Positions 52,955 to 62,518 of a DNA stretch of 64,000 bases are shown piece after piece. The first letter of the stretch is position 1, and the number at the start of each line of letters is the position of its first letter. This stretch comes from Hyphomicrobium sp. CS1BSMeth3 (lineage in GTDB: Bacteria; Pseudomonadota; Alphaproteobacteria; Rhizobiales; Hyphomicrobiaceae), in the NCBI RefSeq assembly GCF_900117415.1, contig NZ_FPEI01000006.1, positions 1,488,001 to 1,552,000 on the forward strand, in the 5' to 3' direction. The notes below the pieces were generated by a model. The model was not told the DNA's origin. It searched no databases and saw nothing but the letters and a program-made list of their open reading frames with translations. The translations under genes were made by a program, and so were the position numbers.

Positions 52955-54144
52955 TTGAAGGTCTTCCTCGGATCGAGCGCGTCGCGGACGGCCTCGCCGA
53001 CGAAGATCAGCAGCGAAAGCGTGATCGCGATCGAGAAGAACCCGGCGAGCCCGAGCCACGGCGCCTGCAGATTGGCCTTGCCCTGAGAAAGGAGCTCCCC
53101 GAGCGAGGGCGAGCCCGGCGGCAGCCCGAGGCCGAGGAAGTCGAGCGCGGTGAGGGCCGTGATGGAGCCCGAAAGCTTGAAGGGCAGGAAGGTCAGCGTC
53201 GCCACCATCGCGTTCGGCAGCAGGTGCTTGAACATGATCTTGGCGTTCGAGAGACCGAGCGCGCGGGCCGCTGTGATGTACTCGAAATTGCGCCCGCGCA
53301 GGAACTCGGCGCGCACCACGCCGACGAGATAGACCCAGTGGAACAGCAGCAGGATGAAGAGCAGCGTCCAGAAGCCCGGCACGAGCACCGCAGAGATGAT
53401 GATCAGCACATAGAGCGACGGGATCGACGACCACACCTCGAGAACGCGCTGGAAGACGAGATCCGTGCGCCCGCCGAAGTATCCCTGCACAGCACCCGCC
53501 GTCACGCCGATCGCCGCCGAGAGGATCGTGAGGATCAAGCCGAAGAGCACGGATATTCGGAAGCCGTAGATGACGCGCGCGACGACATCGCGCCCCTGGT
53601 CGTCCGTGCCGAGCCAGTTGCGGTTGCCGATGGCCTGGAAACGCGCCATCTGCGCGGCATCGGCCTCGCAGAACTCCGCGCTCGATGCCCATGGCGGCGG
53701 CGCCGGATAGCCGAGACACCGGCCCTCGGGGCCTTTGACGCGCGGGAAGTCCTTGTTGATCGAGTTGTAGGAGTAGCGGATCGGCGGCCAGAGGATCCAG
53801 CCGTTGCTCTGGATCTCATCGAGAATGACCGGATCCTTGTAATCGGTCACGGCCAGGAAGCCGCCGAACTTCTCCTCTGGATAGTCGATGAGAAATGGGA
53901 GGAGGATCTCGCCCTTGTAGCGCACGAGGATCGGACGATCGTTTGCGATGACCTCCGCAAACAGGCTGACGATGAAGAGGCTGAGAAAAACCCAGAGACT
54001 CCAGTAGCCGCGCCGATTGGCCTTGAAATTGCGCCAGCGCCGCTCGTTTATCGGGGAGAGACGGAGCCAGGGCGCGCGCGGCTCGGCATCGGCCCGCTCC
54101 ACGACGGCCGGGCGTTCGATCGTATCATCGCGCCGTGCGTCCAA
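52951..54144 (-). CDS. yejE: Peptide ABC transporter permease YejE
   Basis: A 397-residue inner-membrane permease. N-terminal OppC-N region RRWRNFKANRRGYWSLWVFLSLFIVSLFAEVIAND, a large periplasmic loop, then the binding-protein-dependent transport domain with TM helices and the EAA loop AEFLRGRNFEYITAARALGLSNAKIMFKHLLPNA. The final segment is SLLIFVGEAVRDALDPRKTF, usual for this family. The start is TTG 54142-54144 with GGGAGG nine bases upstream; no closer ATG in frame is available, so a TTG start is well supported. It lies 4 bases from the yejB stop and overlaps yejF. Confidence 0.94.
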
Positions 54145-54148
54145 GGTC

Positions 54149-55264
54149 TCAGACCTCCCGCGATTCGAAGTCGATGCGCGGATCGACGAGCGTATAGACG
54201 AAATCCGATATGAGGTTCACGACCAGCCCCAGCAGCGAGAAGATGAAGAGCGTGGCGAACACCACCGGGTAGTCGCGATTGATGATCGACTCGAAGCTAA
54301 GGAGCCCGAGACCGTCGAGCGAGAAGATCGTCTCGATCAGCAGCGCGCCGCTGAAGAACGCGCCGATGAACGCCCCCGGGAAGCCGGCAATGATCAGCAG
54401 CATGGCGTTGCGGAAGACGTGACCGTAGAGCACCTGGCCCTCGGCAAGGCCCTTGGCGCGCGCCGTCATGACGTACTGCTTGCGGATCTCGTCGAGGAAC
54501 GAGTTCTTGGTCAGGAACGCCATCGTCGTGAAAGCGCCGAGCGCCAGCGCAATCAGCGGCAGCGTCAGGTGCCAGAAATAGTCGACGATCTTGCCCCAGA
54601 GCGAGAAATGCACCCAGTTGTCGGACGTGAGGCCGCGCGAGGGAAACCACTGCACGAACGAGCCACCGGCAAAGAGGATCAGCAGCAGCACGGCAATCAG
54701 GAAGCCGGGGATGGCATAGCCGACGACGAGGAGGCCGGATGTCCAGGTGTCGAAGGGCTCCCCATCATGCACGGCCTTGCGAATGCCGAGCGGAATGGAA
54801 ATGAGGTAGGTGAGCAGCATCATCCAGACGCCGAGCGAAACCGAGACGGGGAGCTTCTCCTTGATGAGCTGCAGCACGCTGATATCGCGGAAGTAGCTCT
54901 TGCCGAAATCGAACGTCAGATAGTTCTTCATCATCAGGAAGAAGCGCTCGTGCGCCGGCTTGTCGAAGCCGAACTGCTTCTCGAGCTGCTTGATGAACTC
55001 GGGATCGAGCCCCTGCGCGCCGCGATAGCGCGAGGAGCTTGCATCGGCGCCGCCGGCCTGCTGCGAGGCTCCTCCGGCCCCCATGCCGTCGCCGCCACCG
55101 CCGCCAATGCGAGAAGTTGCGGCGCTATCCGTGCCCGTGAGCTGCGCAATCACACGCTCCACGGGGCCGCCTGGAGCGAACTGGATGATCGTGAAGCTGA
55201 TCAGCATGATCCCGAACAAGGTCGGGATCATCAGCAGAATGCGCTTCAGAAGATAGGCGCCCAT
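54149..55264 (-). CDS. yejB: Peptide ABC transporter permease YejB
   Basis: A 371-residue permease with six TM helices. It starts MGAYLLKRILLMIPTLFGIMLISFTIIQFAPGGPVE, the OppB-type beginning. A Gly/Ala/Ser-rich stretch (SRIGGGGGDGMGAGGASQQ and ADASSSRYRG, residues about 51-83) sits in the first periplasmic loop. DPEFIKQLEKQFGFDKP and the transport domain with FLDEIRKQYVMTARAKGLAEGQVLYGHVFRNAML, the EAA motif, follow. Works with YejE and YejF in peptide import. It precedes yejE by four bases. Confidence 0.95.
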   Translation of the reverse strand: MGAYLLKRILLMIPTLFGIMLISFTIIQFAPGGPVERVIAQLTGTDSAATSRIGGGGGDGMGAGGASQQAGGADASSSRYRGAQGLDPEFIKQLEKQFGFDKPAHERFFLMMKNYLTFDFGKSYFRDISVLQLIKEKLPVSVSLGVWMMLLTYLISIPLGIRKAVHDGEPFDTWTSGLLVVGYAIPGFLIAVLLLILFAGGSFVQWFPSRGLTSDNWVHFSLWGKIVDYFWHLTLPLIALALGAFTTMAFLTKNSFLDEIRKQYVMTARAKGLAEGQVLYGHVFRNAMLLIIAGFPGAFIGAFFSGALLIETIFSLDGLGLLSFESIINRDYPVVFATLFIFSLLGLVVNLISDFVYTLVDPRIDFESREV

Positions 55265-55295
55265 GGGATCCGTACGCTTCCGCGAGTTCTAGCTG

Positions 55296-57131
55296 TCAGT
55301 TCGACTTCAGCTTCGCAGCTTTCTCGGCGTCATACCACCAGGTATCCGGCGCGCCGCGGCCAAACTTGGGCTTCTTCTCCGGGTAGGAGAACTTGTCCCA
55401 GTAGGCAATGTTGTGCGCAGCCTTGTACCACTGCGGCACCCAGTAGTGCCCGGCGCGCAGCACGCGGTCGATAGCGCGCGTCGCCGTGACCAGCTCCTCC
55501 CGGCTCTTCGCCGCGACGACCTTGTCGATCAAGGCATCGATCACCGGGTCCTTGATGCCGGCGAGATTCACGCTGCCCTCGACGTTCGCATTCTCGCTGC
55601 CCCAGTAGTTGCGCATCTCGATGCCCGGTGTCAGGCGCATGACGAAGCGCGAAGTGACGACATCGAAGTCGAAGGCCTTCACGCGACGCTGGTACTGCGC
55701 ACTGTCGACGCGTCGGATGGTGGCGCCGACACCGATCGCCTGGAGGTTCTTGATGTAAGGCGCGATCACGCGCTCGAACGTATCCTCGAAGATCAGAAAC
55801 TCGATCTGCAGCGGCTCACCATTCGGGCAGACGCGGATGCGATCCTTCATCTTGCAGCCCGCTTCGTCGAGGAGCCGCGCCGCCTCGCGCAACAGCCGGC
55901 GGTCCGATCCCGAGCCGTCCGAGACCGGCGAGTTGTAAGGCTCCTCGAACACGGCAGTGGGCAGCTTGTCCTTGAAGGGCTCGAGTAGCGCCAGCTCTGC
56001 AGGCGAAGGCTTGCCCACGGCCTTCATGTCCGAATTCTCGAAGTAGCTGTTCGTCCGCAGATACAGCCCATAAAACATGTTCTTGTTGGTGAATTCGAAG
56101 TCGAAGGCATAGTCGAGCGCCCTGCGCACGCGCGGGTCAGCGAACTTCGCGCGCCGCGTATTGAAGAAGAAGCCCTGTGCGCCGGAAGGGTTCTCGTCCG
56201 GAAGCGTCAGCTTCTTCATGCGGCCGTCCCGCATGGCCGGGACCTCGTAGCCCGTCGACCAGTCACGTGCGGTGAACTCCTCTCGGAAATCGTAGGTTCC
56301 GGCTTTGAAGCCTTCGAGCGCGGCCGTGCGATCGCGATAGTATTCGAAGCGAAGCTCGTCGAAGTTGTTCGCGCCGCGATTGACCGGAAGGTCCTTGCCC
56401 CAATAGTCGTCGCGACGCTTGTAGGTGATCTGGGCGCCGGGCCGGAAGTCGCTGATGAGATAGGGACCGGATCCGACGGGCGGCTCGAGCGTCGTCTGGT
56501 CGAACTCCTGCTTCGAGTAGTAGGCCTTCGAGAGCACGGGGAGGCCGGCGACCGTCGTCGGCAGATCGCGTTTGAGATCGCCCGTGAAGGTGAAGCGCAC
56601 CGTATGCGAATCCAGCGCCTCGGCCTTGGTCACGTCGCGCATCATGATGCGGTAGCTCGGATGGCCCTTCGATTTCAGAATGTCGAAGGAGAAGACGACG
56701 TCTTCCGCCGTGACGGGCGAGCCATCGGAGAACTTTGCTTCGGGCCTCAGGCGGAACGTCACGGAATTGCCGTCCTTGGCAACTGCCACCTCCTTCGCGA
56801 TAAGGCCGTACATGGCGTCCGGCTCGTCGCCTGAACGCTCCATCAGCGTATCGAAGAGCGCGCTCAGACCCGTTGCAGGGTCGCCCTTCAGGATGAAGGG
56901 ATTGAAGCTGTCGAAGGAATTGAGGGGGCCGCCATAAGTCGAGAAGCGGCCACTCTTCGGTGCATCCGGATTGACGTAGTCGAAGTGTTTGAAGTCGGCT
57001 GGATACTTGAGGTCACCGAACGTGGAGAGCCCATGGCGGAACTCCTCGGCCGCGAGCCGCGACGGGCCGCCGAGCACGGCGAGCGCGGCAATGGCGGCGG
57101 CGAAGCACCTGAGATAGAGCCAACGCGTCAT
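55296..57131 (-). CDS. yejA: Peptide ABC transporter substrate-binding protein YejA (copy 1)
   Basis: A 611-residue exported binding protein. Signal peptide MTRWLYLRCFAAAIAALAVLGGPSRLAAEE, then the YejA start FRHGLSTFGDLKYPADFKHFDYVNPDAPKSG and LNSFDSFNPFILKGDPATG. The SBP_bac_5 signature SDGSPVTAEDVVFSFDILKSKGHPSYR follows, and then YWGSENANVEGSVNLAGIKDPVIDALIDKVVAA near the end. ATG 57129-57131 is preferred: GAGAGG lies nine bases before it, whereas it abuts the ATG at 57140. It is 31 bases upstream of yejB and 51 bases downstream of a second yejA-type gene. Confidence 0.95.
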   Translation of the reverse strand: MTRWLYLRCFAAAIAALAVLGGPSRLAAEEFRHGLSTFGDLKYPADFKHFDYVNPDAPKSGRFSTYGGPLNSFDSFNPFILKGDPATGLSALFDTLMERSGDEPDAMYGLIAKEVAVAKDGNSVTFRLRPEAKFSDGSPVTAEDVVFSFDILKSKGHPSYRIMMRDVTKAEALDSHTVRFTFTGDLKRDLPTTVAGLPVLSKAYYSKQEFDQTTLEPPVGSGPYLISDFRPGAQITYKRRDDYWGKDLPVNRGANNFDELRFEYYRDRTAALEGFKAGTYDFREEFTARDWSTGYEVPAMRDGRMKKLTLPDENPSGAQGFFFNTRRAKFADPRVRRALDYAFDFEFTNKNMFYGLYLRTNSYFENSDMKAVGKPSPAELALLEPFKDKLPTAVFEEPYNSPVSDGSGSDRRLLREAARLLDEAGCKMKDRIRVCPNGEPLQIEFLIFEDTFERVIAPYIKNLQAIGVGATIRRVDSAQYQRRVKAFDFDVVTSRFVMRLTPGIEMRNYWGSENANVEGSVNLAGIKDPVIDALIDKVVAAKSREELVTATRAIDRVLRAGHYWVPQWYKAAHNIAYWDKFSYPEKKPKFGRGAPDTWWYDAEKAAKLKSN

Positions 57132-57182
57132 CAAATTCATCCTCTCATGATCCGGTCTTCGGCCGAAATATCATTGCGTCCG

Positions 57183-59084
57183 CTATCGTCGCCGTGCATC
57201 CGAGAGCCGGGCGGCGGCAGCCTGATCATGCCACCACACCTGCAGGAAGCGCGAGGTGGCCTGAACGTGGGTCGGCATCTTCGCCGGGCCGCCGAACATG
57301 TCCCACATGGCCACGCGTTCCTTTGGAACATACCACTGCGGAACGAGGTAATGGTTCCAAAGCAGAACCCGATCAAGTGCGCGTGATGCGGCCACGAGCT
57401 CCGCGCGATCCGTGGCAAAAATCAACTTCTCGATAAGCTGATCGACCGCGGTATTCTTGATCCCGATCAAGTTGCGACTGCCTTCGCTGTCGGCTGCCGC
57501 GGAACCCCAGTAGTCGCGCTGCTCGTTGCCCGGCGTCACCGACTGGCGGAAGCTCGCGACCACCATGTCGAAGTCGAACGTGTTGAGGCGCCGGCGATAC
57601 TGGGCGCTGTCGACGATGCGGATCGACGTCTTGATGCCGAGCCGGCCGAGCGCCACCCCATAGGGCTGAATGATGCGCTCGAACTCGGGCGATACGATCA
57701 GGAACTCGACTGTGAAGGCCTCGCCCGCGGCATTGCGCAACTCGCCGTTCTGCTGCTTCCAGCCGGCGGCCGCGAGCAGCTTCGCCGCCTCCGCCATGTG
57801 GCGGCGCGCATCCTCGGGCCCGCGATTGAAGGGGTTCGCATAAGGTGTGGTGAACACCTCCTTCGGCACCTGCTCACGTACGCTTTCGAGCAATTCGAGC
57901 TCGCGCCCCGTCGGCAGGCCCTTGGCTTTCAGCTCGGAATTCTCGAAGTAGCTGCCGACCCGCGTGTACTGGTCGAAGAGGATGTTCTTGCTCGCCCACT
58001 CGAAGTCGAAAGCGAGATTGAAGGCGCGGCGCACGCGCGGATCCTTGAACTGCGGCCGGCGGATATTGAAGGCGAAGCCCTGCATGGGCGTGACGAGATC
58101 GTTCTGCCACTCCTCGCGCTTGACGAGGCCGCGGCGCAGCGCGTCGAAATCGTAGGCCGTGGCCCAGGATTTCGCGCTCGACTCGGACCAGAAATCGAGC
58201 TGCCCGGCCTTGAAGGCCTCAAAGGCGGGAACGGCATCGCGGAAATATTCGAAGCGCACCTCGTCGAAATTCCATTGGCCACGCGACACGGGCAGATCCC
58301 GTGCCCACCAGTCGGCGACGCGCTCATACGTGATGGATCGGCCGATGTCGGCCTGCTTGATGCGGTAAGGACCCGAGCCAAGCGGGATCTCCGTCGTGCC
58401 GCGGGCGATATCGCGCGGCTCCCCGTTCGCGTCCTTTCCTTCCCAGTAGTGCCGCGCGAGGACGGGCAGGCTGCCGACGATCACCGGCAGCTCGCGATTG
58501 CCTGTCACGGCGAACTCGAATGTCACCATCCGCTCGCCGGAAACCACGGCGCGCGTCACATCCTTGAAGTAGATCTGATAGCGCGGGCTCGATTTCTTGA
58601 GCGCCTCGAGGGAAAAGACGACGTCGTCGGGCGTGATCGGGCGGCCATCATGGAAGCGCGCCTCGGGTCTGATGCCGAAAGTCGCCGAGCTGAAGTCGGG
58701 CGCATGGGCGACCCATTCCGCAATGAGGCCGTACTCGGTCGCCGGCTCGTCGAGGCTCTCTGCCATCAGCGAGTCGTGGATCACATTGGACCAAACGGCC
58801 GCGAGGCCCTTCTGGGCGTACGGATTGAGCGAATCATACGTGCCGGTCGCGCGCATCCGCACGCGCCCGCCCTTCGGCGCATTGGGATCGACCCAGTCGA
58901 AATGCTTGAAGTCCGGCCCGTAGCGCACCGAGCCGAGGAGCGAGATGGCGTGCTCGCGAGGTGCGTTCGGATCGCAGAGCCCGGCTGATGGCAGCGCGAC
59001 AATGCTCGCGGCTACAGCGAGCGCAGCGACGACAGCGCCGCCGACGCGGTCCCTCCGGGCCTCGTTCACCAGTATCCGCCCCAT
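57183..59084 (-). CDS. yejA: Peptide ABC transporter substrate-binding protein YejA (copy 2)
   Basis: A 633-residue paralogue of the next gene. Signal peptide GAVVAALAVAASIVALPSAGLC, then HAISLLGSVRYGPDFKHFDWVDPNAPKGGRVRM and TYDSLNPYAQKGLAAVWSN. The family signature is DGRPITPDDVVFSLEALKKSSPRYQIYFKDVTRAV, and the end shows YWGSAAADSEGSRNLIGIKNTAVDQLIEKLIFA. GAGG lies eight bases before ATG 59082-59084. It is the first gene of the operon, so the two binding proteins probably feed one YejBEF transporter with different peptides. Confidence 0.94.
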   Translation of the reverse strand: MGRILVNEARRDRVGGAVVAALAVAASIVALPSAGLCDPNAPREHAISLLGSVRYGPDFKHFDWVDPNAPKGGRVRMRATGTYDSLNPYAQKGLAAVWSNVIHDSLMAESLDEPATEYGLIAEWVAHAPDFSSATFGIRPEARFHDGRPITPDDVVFSLEALKKSSPRYQIYFKDVTRAVVSGERMVTFEFAVTGNRELPVIVGSLPVLARHYWEGKDANGEPRDIARGTTEIPLGSGPYRIKQADIGRSITYERVADWWARDLPVSRGQWNFDEVRFEYFRDAVPAFEAFKAGQLDFWSESSAKSWATAYDFDALRRGLVKREEWQNDLVTPMQGFAFNIRRPQFKDPRVRRAFNLAFDFEWASKNILFDQYTRVGSYFENSELKAKGLPTGRELELLESVREQVPKEVFTTPYANPFNRGPEDARRHMAEAAKLLAAAGWKQQNGELRNAAGEAFTVEFLIVSPEFERIIQPYGVALGRLGIKTSIRIVDSAQYRRRLNTFDFDMVVASFRQSVTPGNEQRDYWGSAAADSEGSRNLIGIKNTAVDQLIEKLIFATDRAELVAASRALDRVLLWNHYLVPQWYVPKERVAMWDMFGGPAKMPTHVQATSRFLQVWWHDQAAAARLSDARRR

Positions 59085-59276
59085 GCATCAGGCCTCATTG
59101 TACGCGCCGCGAGCGGACGGACACGCCGAGCCCGCCCAGCTTACACCGGACGGGCTATAGATGAGAAACCCGGGGCCTTCTGCCAAGTTAATATTCGTCC
59201 ATCCACAACCGCAGCGCGCATCGGACGCCGGTATTGACGGCGTGCGCGCAAGATGATGGAGCGAGACCCGAGCAGC

Positions 59277-59825
59277 CTACTTCGGCAGCGCAGCCGGTGA
59301 ATCCGACAGCGTGCGCAGATAGGCGAGCAGGTCGGCGAGCTCGGCGTTATCGCTTACGCCAGGGAACGCCATGCGGTTGTTGGGAATAGCCTGCCGCGGG
59401 TTGTGCAGGTAGGCCGCGAGATGGGCCCAATCCCACTTGCCGCCCTTGTCCTTGAGGGCCGGCGAGTAGTTGAAGCCCTCGTGCTTGCCAACGTCACGAT
59501 CGACGACGCCGTAGAGGTTCGGACCCGTGCGGTTCGGCCCGCCCTTCTCGACCGTATGGCAGGAGACGCACTTCTTGAACGCATCCTTGCCGCCGTCGAC
59601 GCTCGCCTTCGCCAGGAGAGGCTCGACTTCCTTCGCAAAGTCGAACACGGCCACGGCTGGCGCCGATGCGCCCGCCGGCCCGCCCTTCGGCATGGGCAGC
59701 GTGTAGCCCGCCTTCTCGACATGGCGCGGCTTGTCGACGATCTCGAGTAAGGTCCTGCCCCCAAAGATGAGCAGCAGCGCCGCCAGCGCGGCACCGGCAA
59801 TTTTATTCAGCTCGAAAGCATTCAT
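59277..59825 (-). CDS. Membrane-anchored cytochrome c (CycM / c552-like)
   Basis: A 182-residue c-type cytochrome. An uncleaved N-terminal TM anchor (LNKIAGAALAALLLIFGGRTLLE) is followed by a Pro/Ala-rich linker and one class I heme domain. Heme is bound at C86-V-S-C89-H90 (KKCVSCHTVEKGG), with TGPNLYGVVDRDVGKHEGFNYSPALKDKGGKWD and the Met ligand in NRMAFPGVSDNAELADLLAYL. In Bradyrhizobium CycM carries electrons from the bc1 complex to cytochrome aa3 oxidase. The cycM-kdsB-pheA order fits Rhizobiales. Divergent from kdsB. Confidence 0.93.
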   Translation of the reverse strand: MNAFELNKIAGAALAALLLIFGGRTLLEIVDKPRHVEKAGYTLPMPKGGPAGASAPAVAVFDFAKEVEPLLAKASVDGGKDAFKKCVSCHTVEKGGPNRTGPNLYGVVDRDVGKHEGFNYSPALKDKGGKWDWAHLAAYLHNPRQAIPNNRMAFPGVSDNAELADLLAYLRTLSDSPAALPK

Positions 59826-59879
59826 CTGAGTTGCGCTGCCCCATCATTCCCGGCCCGGCGGCCGGGGTCCGGCTCCCCC

Positions 59880-60044
59880 TAGTGCCCCGTTTTCGAAGTT
59901 CGCCGGACCTAGCCGCGAGCGCTGAGAGCGAACTTCGGAAGCAAAGGGGCACTAAGACCACAATCTTGCTAGTCTGATTCAGATCGATAAATTCGCACGA
60001 TACCGCCCCGCGAGCGCAGGCGAATTTCTCGATCGTCACACTAG
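59880..60044. repeat. Two-hairpin dispersed repeat, copy 2 (165 bp)
   Basis: Starts TAGTGCCCCGTTTTCGAAGT and ends GATCGTCACACTAG, in the 339-base gap between cycM and kdsB. Left stem: TAGTGCCCC and CGAAGTTCGC with GCGAACTTCG and GGGGCACTA. Right stem: GATCGATAAATTCGC with GCGAATTTCTCGATC. This copy is the better palindrome; it aligns over its whole length with 48761-48926. The rest of the gap shows nothing else recognisable. Confidence 0.88.
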
Positions 60045-60164
60045 AACGGGCGCCAATATAGGCGTTCCCCCGATGCTTGCAACCTGAACGGCATCTGTTC
60101 TACGAGGAGAAGGCGAGACCAATTGTCACCCGCTTTCGGGCGACCACAACAGAGGCCAAGGCGC

Positions 60165-60902
60165 ATGGGCGGCGCGCTGATCGTCATTCCATCCCGCATG
60201 GCCTCGACCAGGCTCCTCGGCAAGCCCCTCGCCGATATCCATGGCGTGCCCATGATCGTGCACGTATGGCGGCGCGCTATGGAGGCCGATCTTGGCCGCG
60301 TCGTCGTCGCTACGGACAGCGACGAGATCGCCGCCGCAATCCGTGCGGCCGGCGGCGAGGCACAGATGACGCGGCCCGACCACCAGAATGGAACGGACCG
60401 CATTTTCGAGGCCATCCAGAGCCTCGATCCCGCGCGCGAATTCCGCTCTATCGTCAATGTGCAGGGCGACCTGCCAACCATCGAGCCGCGCCTCATCCGC
60501 ACCTGCCTCGATGTGCTCACGGCCGAGCCGGCGGCCGACATCGCTACCATCGCCTGCGAGATTGTGGTCGCGGAGGAGCGCACGAACCCCAACGTGGTCA
60601 AAGCCGTCGGCACCCCGATCGGGCCCAACCGCCTGCGGGCACTCTATTTTACGCGCGCGACGGCGCCGAGCGGAGAGGGGGCCCTCTACCACCACATCGG
60701 CATGTACGCCTATACCCGGGACGCACTGGAGCGGTTCGTCGCGCTCCCCCCGGCCCCGCTCGAACAACGTGAGCGTCTAGAACAGCTTAGGGCGCTCGAG
60801 GCGGGCATGCGCATTGACGTGGGCCTCGTTGACACCGTCCCCCTCGGTGTCGATACTCCGGCCGACCTCGAGCGGGCTCGCCGCCTGCTCGTTCCGGCCT
60901 GA
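60165..60902 (+). CDS. kdsB: 3-deoxy-manno-octulosonate cytidylyltransferase (CMP-KDO synthetase)
   Basis: A 245-residue enzyme that activates KDO with CTP for lipopolysaccharide inner-core synthesis. Seen: [35 protein letters not shown] with the nucleotide-binding R/K residues; [35 protein letters not shown], where HQNGTDR is a family signature; [12 protein letters not shown] with the catalytic Asp; and [23 protein letters not shown] precedes ATG 60165; the TTG start of the frame at 60123 has no site. pheA follows 39 bases later. Confidence 0.96.
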   Translation: MGGALIVIPSRMASTRLLGKPLADIHGVPMIVHVWRRAMEADLGRVVVATDSDEIAAAIRAAGGEAQMTRPDHQNGTDRIFEAIQSLDPAREFRSIVNVQGDLPTIEPRLIRTCLDVLTAEPAADIATIACEIVVAEERTNPNVVKAVGTPIGPNRLRALYFTRATAPSGEGALYHHIGMYAYTRDALERFVALPPAPLEQRERLEQLRALEAGMRIDVGLVDTVPLGVDTPADLERARRLLVPA

Positions 60903-60941
60903 ACACCTCTTTTCTGGCTCATTCCCAGTCTGGCTCACATC

Positions 60942-61889
60942 ATGTCGCCCAAGAAGTCCTCCACCCCGGCGGGCACGACGGCCCGGCGGTCGGCCCCATC
61001 TGATGCCGCCCCGCTCCAACGGATCTCCTATCAGGGCGAGCCCGGCGCCAACTCGCATCTAGCCTGCAACGAAGTATTCCCGGGTCAGGAGCCGCTGCCC
61101 TGCCCGACGTTCGAGGACGCGATCGGCGCCGTGAAGTCGGGTGAAGCCCGCTACGCCATGATCCCGATCGAGAACTCGCTCGCGGGGCGCGTCGCGGACA
61201 TCCACCACCTGCTGCCGCAGTCGGGGCTCTATATTGTCGGCGAGCACTTCCTGCCGATCCGCTTCCAGCTCATGGGCCTCAAGGGCACAAAGCTCAGCGA
61301 CATCACGGACGTCTACAGCCACGTGCACGCCCTCGGGCAGTGCCGCCGGATCATTCGCGAGCATGGCCTCAAGGCGCATATTGCCGGCGATACGGCCGGT
61401 GCCGCCCGTCAGGTCGCGGAATGGGGCGAGCGGTCACGCGCCGCACTCGCCCCCCGCATTGCCGCCGAAATCTACGGTCTTGATATCCTTGCCGAGGACG
61501 TCGAGGACGAGAAGCACAACACGACGCGCTTCGTGATCCTCTCGAACGAGCCGGAGGACGCGGAGCCCGGCAATGGCCTGGTGATGACGACTTTCATCTT
61601 CAATGTCCGCAACGTGCCGGCGGCGCTCTACAAGGCCATGGGGGGGTTTGCCACGAACGGCGTGAACATGACCAAGCTCGAGTCCTACCAGGTGAACGGC
61701 GAGTTCGTGGCGACCATGTTCTACGCCGACATCGAGGGGCACCCGACCGATCGCCCCGTGCGTCTCGCACTCGAGGAGCTTTCGTTCTTCTCGACGGAGC
61801 TACGTATTCTCGGCACGTATCCGGCGAGCCCGTACCGCATCGAGATCGCGCGCAAAGCGGCAGCACGCGCCGCCGTCAATCCGGGCTGA
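60942..61889 (+). CDS. pheA: Prephenate dehydratase
   Basis: A 315-residue monofunctional prephenate dehydratase, making phenylpyruvate for phenylalanine synthesis. The catalytic domain begins RISYQGEPGANSHLACNEVFPG and includes YAMIPIENSLAGRVADIHHLLP, VYSHVHALGQCRRII and the TRF motif in DEKHNTTRFVILSNEP. An ACT regulatory domain follows (MTTFIFNVRNVPAALYKAMGGFATNGVNMTKLESYQVNG), where phenylalanine binds for feedback inhibition. No chorismate mutase domain is present. The first ~25 residues are a flexible basic extension. It follows kdsB in the usual Rhizobiales order. Confidence 0.97.
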   Translation: MSPKKSSTPAGTTARRSAPSDAAPLQRISYQGEPGANSHLACNEVFPGQEPLPCPTFEDAIGAVKSGEARYAMIPIENSLAGRVADIHHLLPQSGLYIVGEHFLPIRFQLMGLKGTKLSDITDVYSHVHALGQCRRIIREHGLKAHIAGDTAGAARQVAEWGERSRAALAPRIAAEIYGLDILAEDVEDEKHNTTRFVILSNEPEDAEPGNGLVMTTFIFNVRNVPAALYKAMGGFATNGVNMTKLESYQVNGEFVATMFYADIEGHPTDRPVRLALEELSFFSTELRILGTYPASPYRIEIARKAAARAAVNPG

Positions 61890-61912
61890 GCGGCATGGAG
61901 GGGGCGGGGCAT

Positions 61913-62368
61913 ATGCTGCCCGATGATGCCTTTCGCGCAAAGCGCGACCGCACGATCGCCGCGCTCCAGCAGTGGCAGCGCGCGCTCGCGGATTGCGCGC
62001 GCATCGAGGAAGAGGCGGCGGCGACCTTCTGGCGGCTTGCGGTGTCGCCCTTTGCTGCCGGTGCGTGTCCGTTCGAGGTCATTTTGCACCAGCGCCAGAT
62101 CTGCGATCTCGCCATCGGCCCGGAGAGCTATGAAGGCCGCTCGAGCGATGAGCTCGACCGCCTGCCGGCCATGGCGGAGGCAATCGCGGCCGGGCGCGTG
62201 CTGACGCGCACCAAGTCGAGCGCGGTATCCGGCCTCGTGCTCTCCATCGAGACCGAGGTGCGTCTCGCAGATGGACCGTCGTGGAAGGCGGACCGCTGGC
62301 TCGTCTCCGGTATCAAGCCCGGCGCGATGCTCCGCAACGACCGCTGGTACCTACCGTATCGGCGGTAG
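61913..62368 (+). CDS. Conserved hypothetical protein
   Basis: A 151-residue soluble protein without signal peptide. The N-terminal half is helical (DDAFRAKRDRTIAALQQWQRALADCARIEEEAAATFWRLAVSP), while the rest is mixed, ending RNDRWYLPYRR. I know no function and no motif. ATG 61913 is chosen because GGAGGGGG lies about 9 bases upstream; an ATG at 61895 is inside that site's upstream neighbourhood. It is 23 bases downstream of pheA and likely co-transcribed. Its 3' end faces repeat copy 6. Confidence 0.75.
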   Translation: MLPDDAFRAKRDRTIAALQQWQRALADCARIEEEAAATFWRLAVSPFAAGACPFEVILHQRQICDLAIGPESYEGRSSDELDRLPAMAEAIAAGRVLTRTKSSAVSGLVLSIETEVRLADGPSWKADRWLVSGIKPGAMLRNDRWYLPYRR

Positions 62369-62389
62369 CGGAGGGTCGGTGCGCTCGAT

Positions 62390-62518
62390 AATCCCCCTCT
62401 CCCCATTGTCTTCAATGGGGAGAGGGTTGGGGTGAGGGGCGGGGACTTGCGCGACGTTAGCGTTTGCCGCTACCCCTCACCCTAACCCTCTCCCCGCAAG
62501 GGCGGGGAGAGGGGAATT
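62390..62518. repeat. Mosaic hairpin repeat, copy 6
   Basis: Between convergent genes. Order: hairpin CCCTCTCCCCATTGTC...CAATGGGGAGAGGG, TTGGGGTGAGGGGCGGG, linker, CTACCCCTCACCCTAACC and hairpin CCCTCTCCCCGC...GCGGGGAGAGGG. The last part overlaps and supplies the C-terminus and stop codon of the NlpC/P60 gene. Confidence 0.9.
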
